Of a stretch of DNA of 64,000 nucleotides, positions 50,652 through 60,319 are shown in pieces. Source of the DNA: Ochrobactrum vermis (GTDB lineage: Bacteria; Pseudomonadota; Alphaproteobacteria; Rhizobiales; Rhizobiaceae); assembly GCF_002975205.1 (NCBI RefSeq), contig NZ_PCOC01000002.1, positions 697,001 through 761,000 of the forward strand. The letters are read 5' to 3'. The notes under the pieces are model-generated. The model saw only the letters and a list, made by a program, of their open reading frames with translations. It made no database searches and was not told the origin of the DNA. The translations under genes were made by a program, and so were the position numbers. Position 1 is the first letter of the stretch. Every line of letters begins with the position of its first letter.

Positions 50652-51274
50652 TCATGCCCCGTTCTGGAAAACGTTGCATCAGGTGTCAGAAGGTTCGTGC
50701 GTATTGCTTCCAACTGTACTCTGAGCGTAGCGTCGATCACGGCCAGATCGGAGGACAGAATACAGGCATCGTCCGCCAGTTCGGGGTCGCCATGTATTTC
50801 AAAGGGCATCTCTTCATTCGCCATCAGGTCGGCCAGTTCACGACGCACTGCCTGTTCCATGGCTGGGTTGACGGCAATCTTCACGTATTTTGAGCGACGC
50901 AGATCCACCAGCGCCTGACGGGCCGTCTGGGCCAGTAGGTTGCCTGTGTCGAATGCGCCAAGCACACGCGTGACGATGTCGAGCGCGAGACTGGTGATTT
51001 CATTCTCCAGGGATCCGAGATATCGATCAACTTTGATGGTGGTGGTCTGAATCAGACGTGTGGCCGCCTTCTGGCCTTCGCTATATCCGTCTTCATAACC
51101 CTGTGCGTAACTGTCGCCATAGGCCTTGCGGGCCGCTGCCTGCTGTTCTTCTGCCGCAGCTTTGGCACTTTGGAGGAGGTTGTACCCCTCCAGCCAGACC
51201 CGTGCTGAAGATGCCTTGATGATGCGCCCCGTTGGGCCATTGGAGAACTTGACGGGGGCGGTGCTCGAAGTCAT
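50648..51274 (-). CDS. sctL: T3SS ATPase regulator SctL (YscL/FliH family)
   Basis: This 208-aa protein has an N-terminal Ala/Gln-rich coiled coil (LLQSAKAAAEEQQAAARKAYGDSYAQGYEDGYSEGQKAATR) and a FliH-like C-terminal domain (ITSLALDIVTRVLGAFDTGNLLAQTARQALVDL, DACILSSDLAVIDATLRVQLEAI). It is the first gene of the sctL-N-O-Q-R-S-T operon. The ribosome site is weak. Confidence 0.9.
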   Translation of the reverse strand: MTSSTAPVKFSNGPTGRIIKASSARVWLEGYNLLQSAKAAAEEQQAAARKAYGDSYAQGYEDGYSEGQKAATRLIQTTTIKVDRYLGSLENEITSLALDIVTRVLGAFDTGNLLAQTARQALVDLRRSKYVKIAVNPAMEQAVRRELADLMANEEMPFEIHGDPELADDACILSSDLAVIDATLRVQLEAIRTNLLTPDATFSRTGHE

Positions 51275-51853
51275 CGATAGCCACCGATTATCCGTGCAAC
51301 GGCCAGCTTCGGATAATCGTCGAAGCGATATGTCCTGCTATGACTTTGTCCAGGTTTCCACATGTGACCGCGCCAGTTTGATTTTCGCGGCCACGATAGC
51401 CCCACAACACGGTGAGGAAAAATCCAAATGGATCGTCTGTATCGCGTGAGAGGACTGGCTCGGGGGATCTGCATAATGATGACAAATGGAATTTCTGCCT
51501 GAGTTCGGCGCAGATGCCCGGAACAGGCGATACCATGACACGACGACCCCGCCGGAACGATGCCCGGCTCTCAGGGCGAAAGTAGCACTTGCCCGTTACG
51601 GTGGCCTTACACAAATAGAGATCAACCACGACTGCAAGGTAGGCGAAGCCTTAGCAGATTCGGATGTTGGCGATGTTCGTCATCCGAGCCTGTGTTTGGA
51701 GCCGTCACGTCGCACTGTCTGTCAAGCATATTATCGATAATGACGGACGGTCTGCCGCCGTAGATGCTCCCGGCGACGGTTATAGCCAATCGGCGCGAAT
51801 TGATTCCATCTGATTTTGTCACACAGAAGCATCGAAAGTCTGAACGCCGTATC
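51275..51853. other. Gene-free stretch upstream of the sctL operon
   Basis: Several short open frames occur but none resembles a protein or has a good ribosome site. The stretch should hold the promoter of the sctL operon; I could not pick a convincing one. Confidence 0.5.
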
Positions 51854-51910
51854 TTGACATGTTTAGGCGTTTCATCATAAATATTCAGAATGCTGTTCTA
51901 TAATGTAGAA
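51854..51910 (+). promoter_or_regulatory. Promoter and TTCTA-N5-TAGAA operator of the ABC/oxidoreductase operon
   Basis: TTGACA (51854-51859) and CATAAA (51876-51881) are 16 bases apart. The palindrome TTCTATAATGTAGAA follows at 51896-51910, where a bound repressor would block initiation. Two more copies lie near 63741 and 63898. The leader up to the first gene is about 240 bases and shows no other gene. Confidence 0.6.
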
Positions 51911-52151
51911 TTGCATGGAGGGGATAAAAATAAATGAGTGAGCCTGTGGAATTGCGCGGCCGGTTATCCGGTGCGGCTGACTTTTTGCACCTCAAATCAG
52001 GGAAGTCGCGAGCCATACATGCCTTGTCAGGGCATTGTTATCTGCGGCGATTTTCTGCGCTTGCAAGCATCAAAGGTTGGTGCGCCAAGCCAGGCTGCGT
52101 CGTTCTTCGCTCAACACCAGATCTACACGTTGCAAATGGAGGCAATGCATC

Positions 52152-53018
52152 ATGACACTAAGCTTTGGTACTTTTTTTTCACTCGGTCGCCCCGTCACTC
52201 TCGCCGCATTTTTGGCTCTTGCCGCTGCGCCGTCGGCCCTGGCTGTCGAGATGATGGGTGAGTGCGAAGTGACTGGTGTGAAAGGCTCCATGCCTTTCAC
52301 ACCAGTCACTGCCGGCCAATTGACGGTACAGGTTAATCTTCCTTCGAACCCTGGCTGGAACAATGGGGATACGCCTGACAAGATCAAGGATGGTTACGAA
52401 TATTGCCTTGGCGCTAACATTGCTCATCGCGCGGGCCTTGATGGTGTGAAGATCGTCAATGTTGCATGGGATGCGCTGGTCGCAGGTCGAACCAAAGATT
52501 TCGACGTGGCGCTTTCGCAGATTTCGATTACGGAACCACGTAAGAAAGTTGTCGATTTTTCGACGCCCTATTTCCACTCTGATTTTGGGATCCTGGTGAA
52601 GAAGGGTACGGTTGTCGACGCAGCCTCCATTAAGAAGATGCGCATCGCCGTGCAACAGTCGACCACTGCCGCTGATTTTGTTTCCAGCAAGCTGCAACCA
52701 GCCGAAGTCAAGGTGTATCAGGATGTAGCCAGCACGGTTACTGCGTTGAGGGCAGGTCAGGTTGATGCCGTGGGTAATGATACCGCTGTTGTACTCGGCT
52801 GGGCAAAGCGCTCAAACGGAGCGCTTGAAGTGCCTGGACAATTTCCGACAGGTGAAACATACGGCGGCCTTTATCCAAAGGGTTCCGATAATGCCGAAAA
52901 GATCAACAAAATCATCGAGTCGTTGATCGGTGATGGGACGGTGAAGTCACTTTCAGCCAAGTATCTCACGCCGGTGCTGGGCGCTGACCCGGCTTCGATC
53001 CCCTACATCAAGATGTAA
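52152..53018 (+). CDS. ABC transporter periplasmic binding protein, polar amino-acid type
   Basis: The ATG at 52152 behind GGAGG gives 288 aa with a signal peptide (PVTLAAFLALAAAPSALA); upstream in-frame starts are rejected. The SBP_bac_3 fold is visible: DGYEYCLGANIAHRAGL, WDALVAGRTKDFDVALSQISITEPRKKVVDFSTPYFHSDFGILV and a C-terminal NKIIESLIGDGTVKSLSAKYL. It delivers an amino-acid-like solute to the permease encoded next. Codons near residues 40-53 form a perfect hairpin (see separate entry). Confidence 0.92.
   Translation: MTLSFGTFFSLGRPVTLAAFLALAAAPSALAVEMMGECEVTGVKGSMPFTPVTAGQLTVQVNLPSNPGWNNGDTPDKIKDGYEYCLGANIAHRAGLDGVKIVNVAWDALVAGRTKDFDVALSQISITEPRKKVVDFSTPYFHSDFGILVKKGTVVDAASIKKMRIAVQQSTTAADFVSSKLQPAEVKVYQDVASTVTALRAGQVDAVGNDTAVVLGWAKRSNGALEVPGQFPTGETYGGLYPKGSDNAEKINKIIESLIGDGTVKSLSAKYLTPVLGADPASIPYIKM
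52268..52310. repeat. Perfect 18-base inverted repeat inside the binding-protein gene
   Basis: AGTGACTGGTGTGAAAGG (52268-52285) is followed after seven bases by its exact reverse complement (52293-52310). It encodes EVTGVKGSMPFTPVTA just after the signal peptide. Confidence 0.8.
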
Positions 53019-53038
53019 TCGCGCGAGGTTTTGAGCTG

Positions 53039-54178
53039 ATGTCCTTCATTACGGATAGCGAAGGAGGCCAGATTTCTGGCCTTCTCAGCGGCAAGCGCCG
53101 CTGGAGTGCTGGCACGCCGCCCAAGGATGTTGCCGGTTGGGTGGCTGCCGCGTTGGGCGCCAGCGTCCTCGTCATTGCCTGTACCTGGAAAACGCTGCTT
53201 GACGTCAGGGCTGCCGCTGTGACGCTGGAAATCGGGGGGCTGTTCGTTGACGCGGTTCTGATGATCTGCGGTCTTGCCGTTTTGCTGCTCTTGCTACCAG
53301 GGCTCAGAAGCCTGCAAAATTCACGCGCTGCAAAAGCGGCGCTTGCGTCGGACAGTATGGTTGATGCCCGGGTGGCCAATGCAGCGTCGCGGGAGAACGC
53401 CTATTATACTTTGGGTGCGGCCGCTGCGGTCGTAGCCGTGATACTACTTGTGCAGTTCGTCATTGCAAATGATCTCGCCGTTGGGCGCACGTTCTTTCTG
53501 CTGCCGCTGATTGGAAGCACGTTTGGGCTGGTCGGCAAGGCATTCTGGGTCAACATCTATATTTTCGTCGTTGCGGAAATCTTTGTTCTCATTTGGGGAC
53601 TGATAGTCGCCGTTGCACGGCTCATGCCAGGCAAAGCATGGCGTCCAATCCGTATGATGGCAACCATCTACACCGACGTATTCCGCGGGTTGCCAGCGAT
53701 CATCAACATCTATCTGATCGGCTTTGGCCTCTCGTTAACAGGGCTGCCTTGGGTCAAAGATCTTTCACAGGAAACCTTTGCCATTATCGCACTGACCTTG
53801 ACGCATGGTGCCTATACTGCCGAAATTTATCGCGCCGGTATTGAGAGTATTCATGGCAGTCAGGTGGCAGCAGCACGCTCGCTGGGGCTCACATATTTCC
53901 AGACGTTGCGATACGTAATCGTACCGCAGGCGGTGCGACGCATCATTCCACCACTCTTGAACGGCTTTATCGGACTGCAGAAAGATACGGCACTGGTTAA
54001 TGTGATCGGCGCTGTCGATGCTTTCAATCAGGCCAAGATTCTGACCAGCAATTACTTCAACCTGTCGCCGGTATCCGGCGTCGCCTTCCTGTTTATCCTG
54101 ATTACCATTCCACAGGCTCGTCTCGTGGACAAGCTGATGGAACGAGACCAGCGCCGCATGCGTGCCGGCGGCAATTGA
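53039..54178 (+). CDS. ABC transporter permease, polar amino-acid type
   Basis: This 379-aa membrane protein is longer than typical GlnP-type permeases because it has extra N-terminal membrane segments (VAAALGASVLVIACTW, AVLMICGLAVLLLLLPGL). The BPD_transp_1 domain is in the second half, with FRGLPAIINIYLIGFG and the EAA loop ESIHGSQVAAARSLGLTYF. It lies between the binding-protein and ATPase genes. Confidence 0.9.
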   Translation: MSFITDSEGGQISGLLSGKRRWSAGTPPKDVAGWVAAALGASVLVIACTWKTLLDVRAAAVTLEIGGLFVDAVLMICGLAVLLLLLPGLRSLQNSRAAKAALASDSMVDARVANAASRENAYYTLGAAAAVVAVILLVQFVIANDLAVGRTFFLLPLIGSTFGLVGKAFWVNIYIFVVAEIFVLIWGLIVAVARLMPGKAWRPIRMMATIYTDVFRGLPAIINIYLIGFGLSLTGLPWVKDLSQETFAIIALTLTHGAYTAEIYRAGIESIHGSQVAAARSLGLTYFQTLRYVIVPQAVRRIIPPLLNGFIGLQKDTALVNVIGAVDAFNQAKILTSNYFNLSPVSGVAFLFILITIPQARLVDKLMERDQRRMRAGGN

Positions 54179-54191
54179 GGGCTTCCGCACA

Positions 54192-54935
54192 ATGGCAATG
54201 ATTGAAATTCGTAACATCCATAAGCAATACGGTCACCACAAGGTGTTCGATGGCCTCAGTCTGAAGGTCGAAGAGCATCAGGTCGTCTGCCTGATCGGCG
54301 CGTCCGGTTGTGGCAAGTCGACCTTGCTGCGAACGATCAACGGACTGGAGGACATACAGTCCGGTGAAATCCGCATATGCGGCGACCGGATTACCGGCCC
54401 TGGTGTTGATGTCAACACGCTAAGACGGGATGTCGGTATCGTTTTCCAGAGCTACAATCTCTTTCCGCATATGACGGTACTTGAGAATGTCACATTGGCG
54501 CCGATCAAGGTGCTGGGTGAGGATCGTGCGGAAGCGGAAGCCAGAGCAATAGCGCTTTTGAAGCGGATCGGTCTCGACCATAAGGCGAAGGAATATCCCG
54601 ACCGTCTTTCTGGCGGGCAGCAGCAGCGCGTTGCTATTGTCCGGGCGATGGCCATGGGGCCGATGGTGTTGCTTCTCGATGAGATCACATCGGCGCTTGA
54701 TCCGGAACTTGTTTCGGAAGTGCTTAATATTGTCCGTGATCTTGCGGCCGAAGGCATGACCATGCTTCTTGCAACACACGAAATGGCATTCGCCCGCGAA
54801 GTTTCCAGCAAGATCTGTTTCCTGGCCGACGGCAAAGTGCATGAAGAAGGTTCGGCGGAAGAAATATTCGGGGATCCGAAGCAGGAGCGCACACGTGCTT
54901 TCCTGCAGCGGATCATCGAAGCCGGACGACTATAG
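54192..54935 (+). CDS. ABC transporter ATP-binding protein, polar amino-acid (GlnQ/HisP) type
   Basis: This 247-aa protein starts at the ATG at 54192, 13 bases after the permease stop, in preference to an overlapping ATG at 54162. Motifs: Walker A GASGCGKSTLLR, Q-loop FQSYNLFPHM, signature LSGGQQQRVAI, Walker B VLLLDEITSALD and the switch histidine in LLATHEMAFAREV. It energises the amino-acid importer. Confidence 0.95.
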   Translation: MAMIEIRNIHKQYGHHKVFDGLSLKVEEHQVVCLIGASGCGKSTLLRTINGLEDIQSGEIRICGDRITGPGVDVNTLRRDVGIVFQSYNLFPHMTVLENVTLAPIKVLGEDRAEAEARAIALLKRIGLDHKAKEYPDRLSGGQQQRVAIVRAMAMGPMVLLLDEITSALDPELVSEVLNIVRDLAAEGMTMLLATHEMAFAREVSSKICFLADGKVHEEGSAEEIFGDPKQERTRAFLQRIIEAGRL

Positions 54936-54989
54936 GCCTCGCTTCAGCCGCTTCCTGTCGAGGCTATGATCCAAGGGAGAGTACATGCC

Positions 54990-57308
54990 ATGAGTAAAAT
55001 CAAGCGAGTACCACATTGCAGCCATTGGGGCGCGTATACGCTCCTTGTGAATGACGGCACCATTGTCGGCGTCGAGCCCTTCGAGTTCGATCCGTCACCG
55101 TCGCCGATCATCAATTCGGTAAAGGAATGGGGCAGCGGCTATCGCCGCGTGCCGCAGCCGCTGGTGCGCGCGGGTTGGCTGGAGAAGCGTGAGAAAAGCG
55201 ATCGCCGCGGACGCGGGTGTGAGAAGTTCATACCTGTGGGATGGAATGAAGCAATCAACCTGATTGCCGAGGAGATACAGCGCGTCTCGCGTGATTTCAG
55301 TAATGAATCGATCTTCGCCGGCTCTTATGGCTGGACGAGTTGCGGACGTTTTCATCATGCACCATCGTTACTCAAACGTATGCTCAATCTGGTCGGTGGT
55401 TTCACCGGGCATGTGGACACCTATTCTACCGCTGCGGGGCCGGTCATCTTGCGGCATACGCTGGGAGATGATGCTGCTGGCGGTGGCCAGGCCAATACGC
55501 TCGATACAATTGCCGAACATACGGAAACATTGGTTGTTTTTGGTGCACTGTCACCGAGAACGGCACAAAGCGAAGCGGGTGGTATCGCAAGTCATTCGCT
55601 CGAGATATATTTGAAGAAAATTGCAGAGCGCGGCGTGAAAGTCATTCTCGTCTCCCCTTTGCGTGACGATATCCCCGATTGGGTCAATGCCGAATGGTGG
55701 CCGATCCGCCCAAACACAGATACTGCTTTGATGATCGGCATAGCGGGAGAGATATTACGGGCGGGCAGACACGACCTGTCGTTTTTACAACGCTGCACCA
55801 GTGGTTCCGAGCGCTTTCTGGCCTATCTGGACGGTGGTAGCGACGGTGTTGTGAAGACCGCCGAGTGGGCGGCGGATATCACGGGCCTCGATAGAAATCA
55901 GATCGTGTCGCTGGCGAAGCAGTTGGTAGACACGCGCTCGATGATAACGGTCAGCTGGAGCCTGCAGCGAGCGCATCATGGCGAGCAACCTTTCTGGGCG
56001 GCGCTGGGGCTTGCGTCACTGATCGGTCAGATCGGACTGCCGGGTGGAGGTGTCGGATATGGATATGCATCTCTCGGTGGTGTTGGCGCTCCGATCAATA
56101 TTGGCAAGTCACCTGCAATCTCGCAACTGACCAAGCCCATTAACAGCTTCATTCCCGTCGCGCGTATTAGTGATATGCTTCTCAATCCAGGGAAGACTTA
56201 CACCTATGAAGGATTGGTGCGGACCTATCCGGATATTCGTCTCGTCTACTGGGCGGGCGGCAATCCCTACCACCATCATCAAGATCTCAACAGGCTCTCT
56301 GAAGCCTGGACACGGCCGGAAACGATTATCGTTCAGGACCCCATGTTTACCGCTACGGCACAGCGGGCTGACATTATTCTTCCGGCAAATACATCTATTG
56401 AACGAAACGACATAGCGGGCAACAGACGATCCGATTTTATCATAGCCATGCACAAGGCGATCGATCCTGTTGGTGATTCAAAATCTGACTTTGATATTTT
56501 CAACGCCATTGCGATGAAGCTGGGTGTAGGCACAGCCTTTAATGAAGGCCATGACGAAATGGGATGGCTGCGGCACCTTTACGATATCAGCCGCGACGAC
56601 GCGCGTGAGCGATTAGGCTTCGACATGCCGGATTTCGATATGTTCTGGGAACAGGGATATGCCCGATGTCCCACTGTGGATCATCACGTATATCTTTCCG
56701 GTTTCCGCGAACACCCTGAAAATCATACCCTCAATACCGAGAGTGGCAAGATCGTGATCGGTAGCGAGACACTCGCTTCACTGAAATATTCCGACTGCCG
56801 CGAACATCCTGCATGGATAGAGCCGGCTGAGTGGCTCGGTTCTGCTCAGGCTGGCAATCAGTTTCATCTTATCTCGCATCAACCGTCGGGACGTCTCCAT
56901 AGCCAACTAGAAACGGGCGAGACGAGCAGGGCACAAAAGCGAAATGGACGGGAGCAAGCCCGTATCAATCCACTTGATGCCTGTGATCTGGGGATAGAAG
57001 ACGGCCAGTCAATACGCCTGTGGAATATGCGAGGTGAATGTCTGGCGACAGCCAGCATTTCGGATGCTGTCCGGCAGGGCGTCGTTGTTCTCCCGACGGG
57101 AGCATGGTTCACCCCTTCCGGGAACAACGGGCTTGAGATTGCAGGAAATCCCAATGTGTTAACGCTCGATATTGGTACATCTCAGTTCGGGCAGGGGTGC
57201 TCAGCACATACCTGTTTGGTCCATGTTGAGTCCTATTTGGGGGACGCGGGGGATGCAATCGAAAAGTATCACGATCAACTCGTGGCCCTATCGGCTGTGG
57301 GCAGATGA
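54990..57308 (+). CDS. Molybdopterin oxidoreductase, BisC/TorA/DMSO-reductase type, cytoplasmic
   Basis: The ATG at 54990 behind GGGAGAG gives 772 aa with no twin-arginine signal, so it is probably cytoplasmic like BisC. Family blocks: SYGWTSCGRFHHA with the likely molybdenum-ligand serine, GVKVILVSPLRDDIPDW, QRAHHGEQPFWAALGLASLIGQIGLPGGG and VQDPMFTATAQRADIILPANTSIERNDI, ending with a molybdopterin-binding domain (INPLDACDLGIEDGQSIRLWN). Members reduce S- or N-oxides (biotin or methionine sulfoxide, TMAO). It follows the ABC genes in one operon, so the imported compound may be its substrate (inference). Confidence 0.9.
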   Translation: MSKIKRVPHCSHWGAYTLLVNDGTIVGVEPFEFDPSPSPIINSVKEWGSGYRRVPQPLVRAGWLEKREKSDRRGRGCEKFIPVGWNEAINLIAEEIQRVSRDFSNESIFAGSYGWTSCGRFHHAPSLLKRMLNLVGGFTGHVDTYSTAAGPVILRHTLGDDAAGGGQANTLDTIAEHTETLVVFGALSPRTAQSEAGGIASHSLEIYLKKIAERGVKVILVSPLRDDIPDWVNAEWWPIRPNTDTALMIGIAGEILRAGRHDLSFLQRCTSGSERFLAYLDGGSDGVVKTAEWAADITGLDRNQIVSLAKQLVDTRSMITVSWSLQRAHHGEQPFWAALGLASLIGQIGLPGGGVGYGYASLGGVGAPINIGKSPAISQLTKPINSFIPVARISDMLLNPGKTYTYEGLVRTYPDIRLVYWAGGNPYHHHQDLNRLSEAWTRPETIIVQDPMFTATAQRADIILPANTSIERNDIAGNRRSDFIIAMHKAIDPVGDSKSDFDIFNAIAMKLGVGTAFNEGHDEMGWLRHLYDISRDDARERLGFDMPDFDMFWEQGYARCPTVDHHVYLSGFREHPENHTLNTESGKIVIGSETLASLKYSDCREHPAWIEPAEWLGSAQAGNQFHLISHQPSGRLHSQLETGETSRAQKRNGREQARINPLDACDLGIEDGQSIRLWNMRGECLATASISDAVRQGVVVLPTGAWFTPSGNNGLEIAGNPNVLTLDIGTSQFGQGCSAHTCLVHVESYLGDAGDAIEKYHDQLVALSAVGR

Positions 57309-57456
57309 TACGAGGATAGTTGAGAGACCAGTCGGGGTTGCTTCTGCTTGAACAGAATTGTCGGAACTTCTCCAGATCTTTGTTTTTACGCATTTCTGAA
57401 CGGAAAATTGCTGCTCGTTTTCCCTTGAGATGCTCCCAACCAGCAAGTGAGGGGTC

Positions 57457-58410
57457 ATGGCCGCTGAGTTCGATGTAAGTGTATGTGGTAGTTATATTCT
57501 GGATATCTGCGGGTTTCCGGTAACCGATATCCCGCCGGGCGGCAGCGTTTCTCTTATCGAAGAAATCAGTATGACCGTCGCGGGAACAGCTGGAGGCACA
57601 GTGGTTCCATGCGCACGCCTGGGTCTTAAATCCCAAGCATTCGGTGCAGTCGGTAATGACGAGAAAGGGAGCTGGGTTCTCAATTCTTTACAAATGGAAA
57701 GTATTGATACGTCGCATATGCTGCGTTTGGACGGCGTGCAAACATCGGCCACGATCCTGCCAATCCGTCCTGATGGTTCGCGACCTGCAATTCACGCACG
57801 CGGTGCCTCCGCTCAATGGGTGATGACACCTGAAGCGCAGGCCGCAGCGATCAAATGCAAGGTTGTACATCTTGGCGGCGTCAATTCGATCATCGCCATG
57901 CAGGGGGAGCCTTCCATCGCACTTCTGAAGTCTGCCAAATCTGCCGGTTGTATTACGACCCTCGACCTGATTTCTGCGCGCAATGATACCTGGGCGCTGG
58001 TTGAGCCGCTGCTTCCATATGTCGATTTTTTCATGCCAAGCATTGATGAGTCGGCCATGATGACAGGCACCGACGATCCCGAGGCTTGCGCCCGTTTCTT
58101 CCTTTCAAAAGGTGCTGGGGCTTGTGCTATCTCGCTTGGCGCAGATGGTTCTTACTTCTTGAATAAGGAAGGACGGCAGTTCGCTCTTCCCGCATTTGCT
58201 GTGAAAGTGAAGGATACATCTGGCTGCGGAGATTCCTATACCGGCGGATTTATCGCCGGATTAGTACGAGACTGGGATGTCGAGGACTGCGCGAAGCTTG
58301 CCACAGCGACATCCGCCATTGTTGCTACCGGGTTGGGCTCGGGTGCGAATCTTGTTTCTTTTGAGAAAACTGTTGAAGCGATGAACTCGTTGCCGGTCTT
58401 GAAACACTGA
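57457..58410 (+). CDS. PfkB-family carbohydrate or nucleoside kinase
   Basis: This 317-aa protein has the PfkB/ribokinase fold: an N-terminal GGTVVPCARLGLKSQAFGAVGNDEKG and the C-terminal signature DTSGCGDSYTGGFIAGL with the catalytic Asp. It starts behind GAGGGG, 148 bases after the oxidoreductase. The phosphate acceptor is unknown. Confidence 0.9.
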   Translation: MAAEFDVSVCGSYILDICGFPVTDIPPGGSVSLIEEISMTVAGTAGGTVVPCARLGLKSQAFGAVGNDEKGSWVLNSLQMESIDTSHMLRLDGVQTSATILPIRPDGSRPAIHARGASAQWVMTPEAQAAAIKCKVVHLGGVNSIIAMQGEPSIALLKSAKSAGCITTLDLISARNDTWALVEPLLPYVDFFMPSIDESAMMTGTDDPEACARFFLSKGAGACAISLGADGSYFLNKEGRQFALPAFAVKVKDTSGCGDSYTGGFIAGLVRDWDVEDCAKLATATSAIVATGLGSGANLVSFEKTVEAMNSLPVLKH

Positions 58411-58436
58411 TCCTACAACAAACTGGAAAATGCGAA

Positions 58437-59183
58437 ATGAACAGGAATGCCATCGTAACCGGCGGAAGCCGCGGTATCGGACGCGCAATAGCTTTGGGGC
58501 TTGCGCAGCGCGGTTTCAATCTCGCGCTTCATGATATGGAGCCACAGAAGGAATATCTTCTTGAAACCGTGAAAGCCGTTGAAGCTCTCGGTCGCCGCTG
58601 TGTGCCGGTTTTCGCAGATGTGAGTGATTTGGCTGAATGTCAGCGGGCGACACAGGAATCCATCGATGCACTTGGCCATATTGACGTGCTGGTCAATAAT
58701 GCCGGCATTCTGAAAATGGCAACGATCGAGGAGATGACGCCTGAACTCTGGGACCAGACCTTTGCGGTTAATACCCGTGGTGTATTTCAGATGACGCAAG
58801 CTGTCATCGCTCATATGAAGAAGCGGCGTTACGGACGTATCGTGAATATCGCTTCGCTGGCCGCCCGGACCGGCGGGCCAGGCCAAGCGCATTATTCAGC
58901 CTCAAAATCCGCTGTCGTCGGGTTTACGCGCGTCTGCTCAATGGAGTTTGCCGGAGATGGAATTACCGTTAATGCTGTTTGTCCGGGCATCATCAAGACC
59001 GAGATGGGAATGAACAATCTGCGGGAGCCCGAAAAGATAGCGTATTTTGAGAAGGTCACAGATGTGCACCGGCTAGGCGAGCCTGAGGATGTCGTCGGAC
59101 CGGTTGCTTTCTTCGCCTCTGACGATTGCGCCTTTGTCACCGGGCAGGCACTCAACGTCGATGGCGGTATTTTCTACAGCTGA
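58437..59183 (+). CDS. Short-chain dehydrogenase/reductase (FabG-like)
   Basis: This 248-aa SDR has the NAD(P) motif TGGSRGIGRAIALGLAQRG, the NNAG motif, and the catalytic Ser-Tyr-Lys in IASLAARTGGPGQAHYSASKSAVVG. The PG motif (CPGIIKTEMG) and the C-terminal GQALNVDGG are typical. It oxidises or reduces a sugar, polyol or hydroxy acid with NAD(P). It is the last gene of the rightward operon, 26 bases after the kinase. Confidence 0.92.
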   Translation: MNRNAIVTGGSRGIGRAIALGLAQRGFNLALHDMEPQKEYLLETVKAVEALGRRCVPVFADVSDLAECQRATQESIDALGHIDVLVNNAGILKMATIEEMTPELWDQTFAVNTRGVFQMTQAVIAHMKKRRYGRIVNIASLAARTGGPGQAHYSASKSAVVGFTRVCSMEFAGDGITVNAVCPGIIKTEMGMNNLREPEKIAYFEKVTDVHRLGEPEDVVGPVAFFASDDCAFVTGQALNVDGGIFYS

Positions 59184-59195
59184 TTGAATATAAAA

Positions 59196-59221
59196 GGGCT
59201 GGCCGTTCTATCGGCCAGCCC
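59196..59221. terminator. Hairpin terminator between convergent operons
   Basis: Ten-base perfect stem GGGCTGGCCG / CGGCCAGCCC with loop TTCTAT. On the minus strand it is followed by TTTTA, so it best terminates the TRAP operon; it also lies 13 bases after the SDR stop. Confidence 0.75.
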
Positions 59222-59242
59222 CTCTACTACCGGTGATGACAG

Positions 59243-60244
59243 CTATTTATTTTCGGCGTATTGCCGCTTGCCGGTCTGAACTGTCTGATAGAGGGTTTGC
59301 GCGGCTGTCGGCAGTGTGGAAAGCAGGCCGCTATGTGTATCGCCTGCCTTGTCTGCCCACCTCTTCTGCTGTTCTTCAGTTAAGAGCACGAACTTGCCAC
59401 CATTGGCTTCGAATTTACCGACTTGTACTTTCTCGTCAGCATCCTGGCGCTGCCGCATCTCATCGGTGGACGGCATTGCTGATTTGAGCAGGTCCTGAAT
59501 CTTAGGCGGTAGTCCGTCATAGACGCGCTTGTTGATGAAAAATCCCTGTTCGTGATGGTACTGATGGGTGGTTACATAATTCTTGGCGAACTGGGCGGCG
59601 GGTGTTGTCACATAGAAGGTGAAGGGCAGGTCGCCACCCTCAACCATACCTTGCTCCAGCCCAGTAAAGAAATCCGGCAGGGAAAGCTGGACGCCGTTGA
59701 CACCGATGTTCTCCCAGAACGCGCGAGCCGATGCTGCGGGCGGGACCCGAAAACGCTGGCTTGCAATATCATCGGGGGTTGTGCAGGTGGACTTGCAGAA
59801 AAGGTTTGACCAGCCAGCATCGCCAAGCCCGATTAGAACCAGCCCATTATCCTCGAAAATTTGTTCAAGTGCAGGACGCACAACGTTATCCGTGGCCCAA
59901 CGGCGTTGTGCGTCATTGTCCCACAGATAGGGCATGGACATCACTGCGACAGGGGGAAGCGATACTGCGGTCGCCGCCAGTCCGCTGGTGCCGATTTCAA
60001 GACGGCCACGGATGACCTGTTGGGTCATTTCCTGATCGTTGGCGACGAGCTGGTACCCGATCTTGTAGTCGTCACCGCTCTGCGCGTTGAAATTGTCGAT
60101 GAATGTCTGGATGATGCCCATCATCATCGAACCTGGCCGCAGTGATCCGGCGATGCGTAGGGTTTCAGTCGCCTGCGCTGTTCCAGTCATTGCGACCGTT
60201 GCGGCCAGAGAGCCAAGCAGCGCGATCCTCGTGATTGTCTGCAT
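59243..60244 (-). CDS. TRAP transporter solute-binding protein (DctP family)
   Basis: This 333-aa protein has a signal peptide (ALLGSLAATVAMTGTAQA) and the DctP pattern, including LEIGTSGLAATAVSLPPVAVMSMPYLWDN and the conserved RFRVPPAASARAFWENIG region with the carboxylate-binding arginine. It delivers an organic acid or sugar acid to the DctQ/DctM membrane proteins encoded upstream. Confidence 0.92.
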   Translation of the reverse strand: MQTITRIALLGSLAATVAMTGTAQATETLRIAGSLRPGSMMMGIIQTFIDNFNAQSGDDYKIGYQLVANDQEMTQQVIRGRLEIGTSGLAATAVSLPPVAVMSMPYLWDNDAQRRWATDNVVRPALEQIFEDNGLVLIGLGDAGWSNLFCKSTCTTPDDIASQRFRVPPAASARAFWENIGVNGVQLSLPDFFTGLEQGMVEGGDLPFTFYVTTPAAQFAKNYVTTHQYHHEQGFFINKRVYDGLPPKIQDLLKSAMPSTDEMRQRQDADEKVQVGKFEANGGKFVLLTEEQQKRWADKAGDTHSGLLSTLPTAAQTLYQTVQTGKRQYAENK

Positions 60245-60319
60245 GTTGTTACCTCCTCCTTTATTATACCTTACGCTGTCCCCAATGACGGTCCGTATTA
60301 TTCTTTTCTTGCAGCAGGT

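Noticed and set aside
51288..51629. 113-codon frame upstream of sctL
   Set aside because: It overlaps the sctL leader out of frame, has no family resemblance and no ribosome site.
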